In this document: positions 5,956-6,134 of the stretch, one piece after another
How positions within the stretch are numbered: position 1 is the stretch's first letter
Layout: every line of letters starts with the position of its first letter
Assembly (NCBI GenBank): GCA_017998735.1
Contig: JAGOCN010000117.1
Location: forward strand, 1 to 6,134
Source: Giesbergeria sp.
GTDB taxonomy: Bacteria > Pseudomonadota > Gammaproteobacteria > Burkholderiales > Burkholderiaceae_C
Direction: 5' to 3'
Length of the DNA stretch: 6,134 nt
Notes under the pieces: generated by a model
Told to the model about the DNA's origin: nothing
Database searches by the model: none
Seen by the model: only the letters and a program-made list of their open reading frames with translations
Position numbers and translations under genes: made by a program

Positions 5956-6134
5956 CTTCGCTGATCACAGCAAAGCGAGCAGCTCCAAAAGGTTTAGGCC
6001 TGGCGGAAATTGCTCACTGGACCTTTAAAAACATACAGCCGATAAGCGTGGGCGTTTGATGGCGAGCTGCCAAGTTCTTTGGAACTGGTGCTTAGCACCA
6101 CAAACGCTCATGAGAGTAAAGAAGTGAAGTTCAC
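5956..6134 (+). ncRNA. 5' leader of a ribosomal RNA operon (pre-16S leader), continues past the window
   Basis: The segment from about 6024 (TTTAAAAACATACAGCCGATAAGCG, continuing through the GGGCGTTTGATGG region to AAGTGAAGTTCAC) resembles the conserved leader found just before 16S rRNA genes in Comamonadaceae, as I remember it. A 12-bp stem, 6047-6058 with 6101-6112 (two G-U pairs), encloses two smaller hairpins: AGTTC/GAACT (6073-6077/6082-6086) and GGTGC/GCACC (6087-6091/6095-6099). Near the start is another hairpin, GCTT-C-GCTG / CAGC-A-AAGC (5955-5976), with one mismatch. The leader serves antitermination, folding and processing of the precursor. The mature 16S start (…AGAGTTTGATC…) is not inside the window. 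Confidence 0.8.
6010..6031 (+). promoter_or_regulatory. boxA-like antitermination element, apparently interrupted
   Basis: TTGCTC (6010-6015) and TTTAAAAA (6024-6031) together would make the usual rRNA boxA (TTGCTCTTTAAAAA), but they are separated by the 8 bases ACTGGACC. Alternatively the functional boxA is the degenerate GGACCTTTAA (6019-6028). boxA recruits NusB/NusE to make RNA polymerase resistant to Rho on rRNA operons. Location, about 55-75 nt into the P2 transcript, is as expected. Confidence 0.55.

Noticed and set aside
6047..6134. Start of the mature 16S rRNA
   Set aside because: The conserved 16S 5' sequence (AGAGTTTGATC) is absent; only the leader is inside the window.
1..6134. 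CRISPR array, transposase or phage genes
   Set aside because: No regularly spaced repeats, IS-type terminal repeats with a transposase frame, or phage-like proteins were seen on either strand.

Overview
The window looks like the chromosome of a GC-rich betaproteobacterium, most likely of the family Comamonadaceae (Acidovorax/Comamonas relatives). This rests on the codon use, the rRNA leader at the right end, and an intergenic repeat of a kind I remember from that family. The assignment is from memory and was not checked by search.

Left block, + strand, positions 1-3375. The 3' part of an ABC-2 type exporter permease (YhhJ-like) is followed 26 bp later by a fused MaoC-type enoyl-CoA hydratase / phosphate acyltransferase. 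That gene overlaps an acetate kinase gene by the 4 bp ATGA. The last two form a clear translationally coupled pair. Together they could turn an acyl-CoA into an acyl phosphate and then into a free acid plus ATP. The hydratase domain at the front suggests that the acyl-CoA may sometimes be a 3-hydroxyacyl-CoA.

Middle, positions 3376-3599. This is a 224-bp convergent intergenic region. It holds a two-hairpin repeat-like element, a perfect 12-bp palindrome, a short GTGCT tandem repeat and a 9-bp hairpin just after the stop of the opposing gene. No gene is seen in it.

Positions 3600-5507, - strand, hold a complete ABC-F ATPase of the Uup type (635 aa, two nucleotide-binding domains plus a charged C-terminal domain).

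Right end, positions 5508-6134. There is no convincing protein gene here. The last ~310 bp look like the promoter and leader region of a ribosomal RNA operon reading rightward. Two tandem promoters share a 17-bp identical -10/start block, and a hairpin lies between them. Downstream are a boxA-like antitermination element that appears split, and a branched leader RNA fold. The 16S gene itself would begin beyond the window. Uup is thus transcribed divergently from an rRNA operon.

Most of the window is ordinary chromosomal housekeeping sequence. The points most worth a second look are the hydratase-acyltransferase fusion paired with acetate kinase, and the architecture of the duplicated rRNA promoter and leader.
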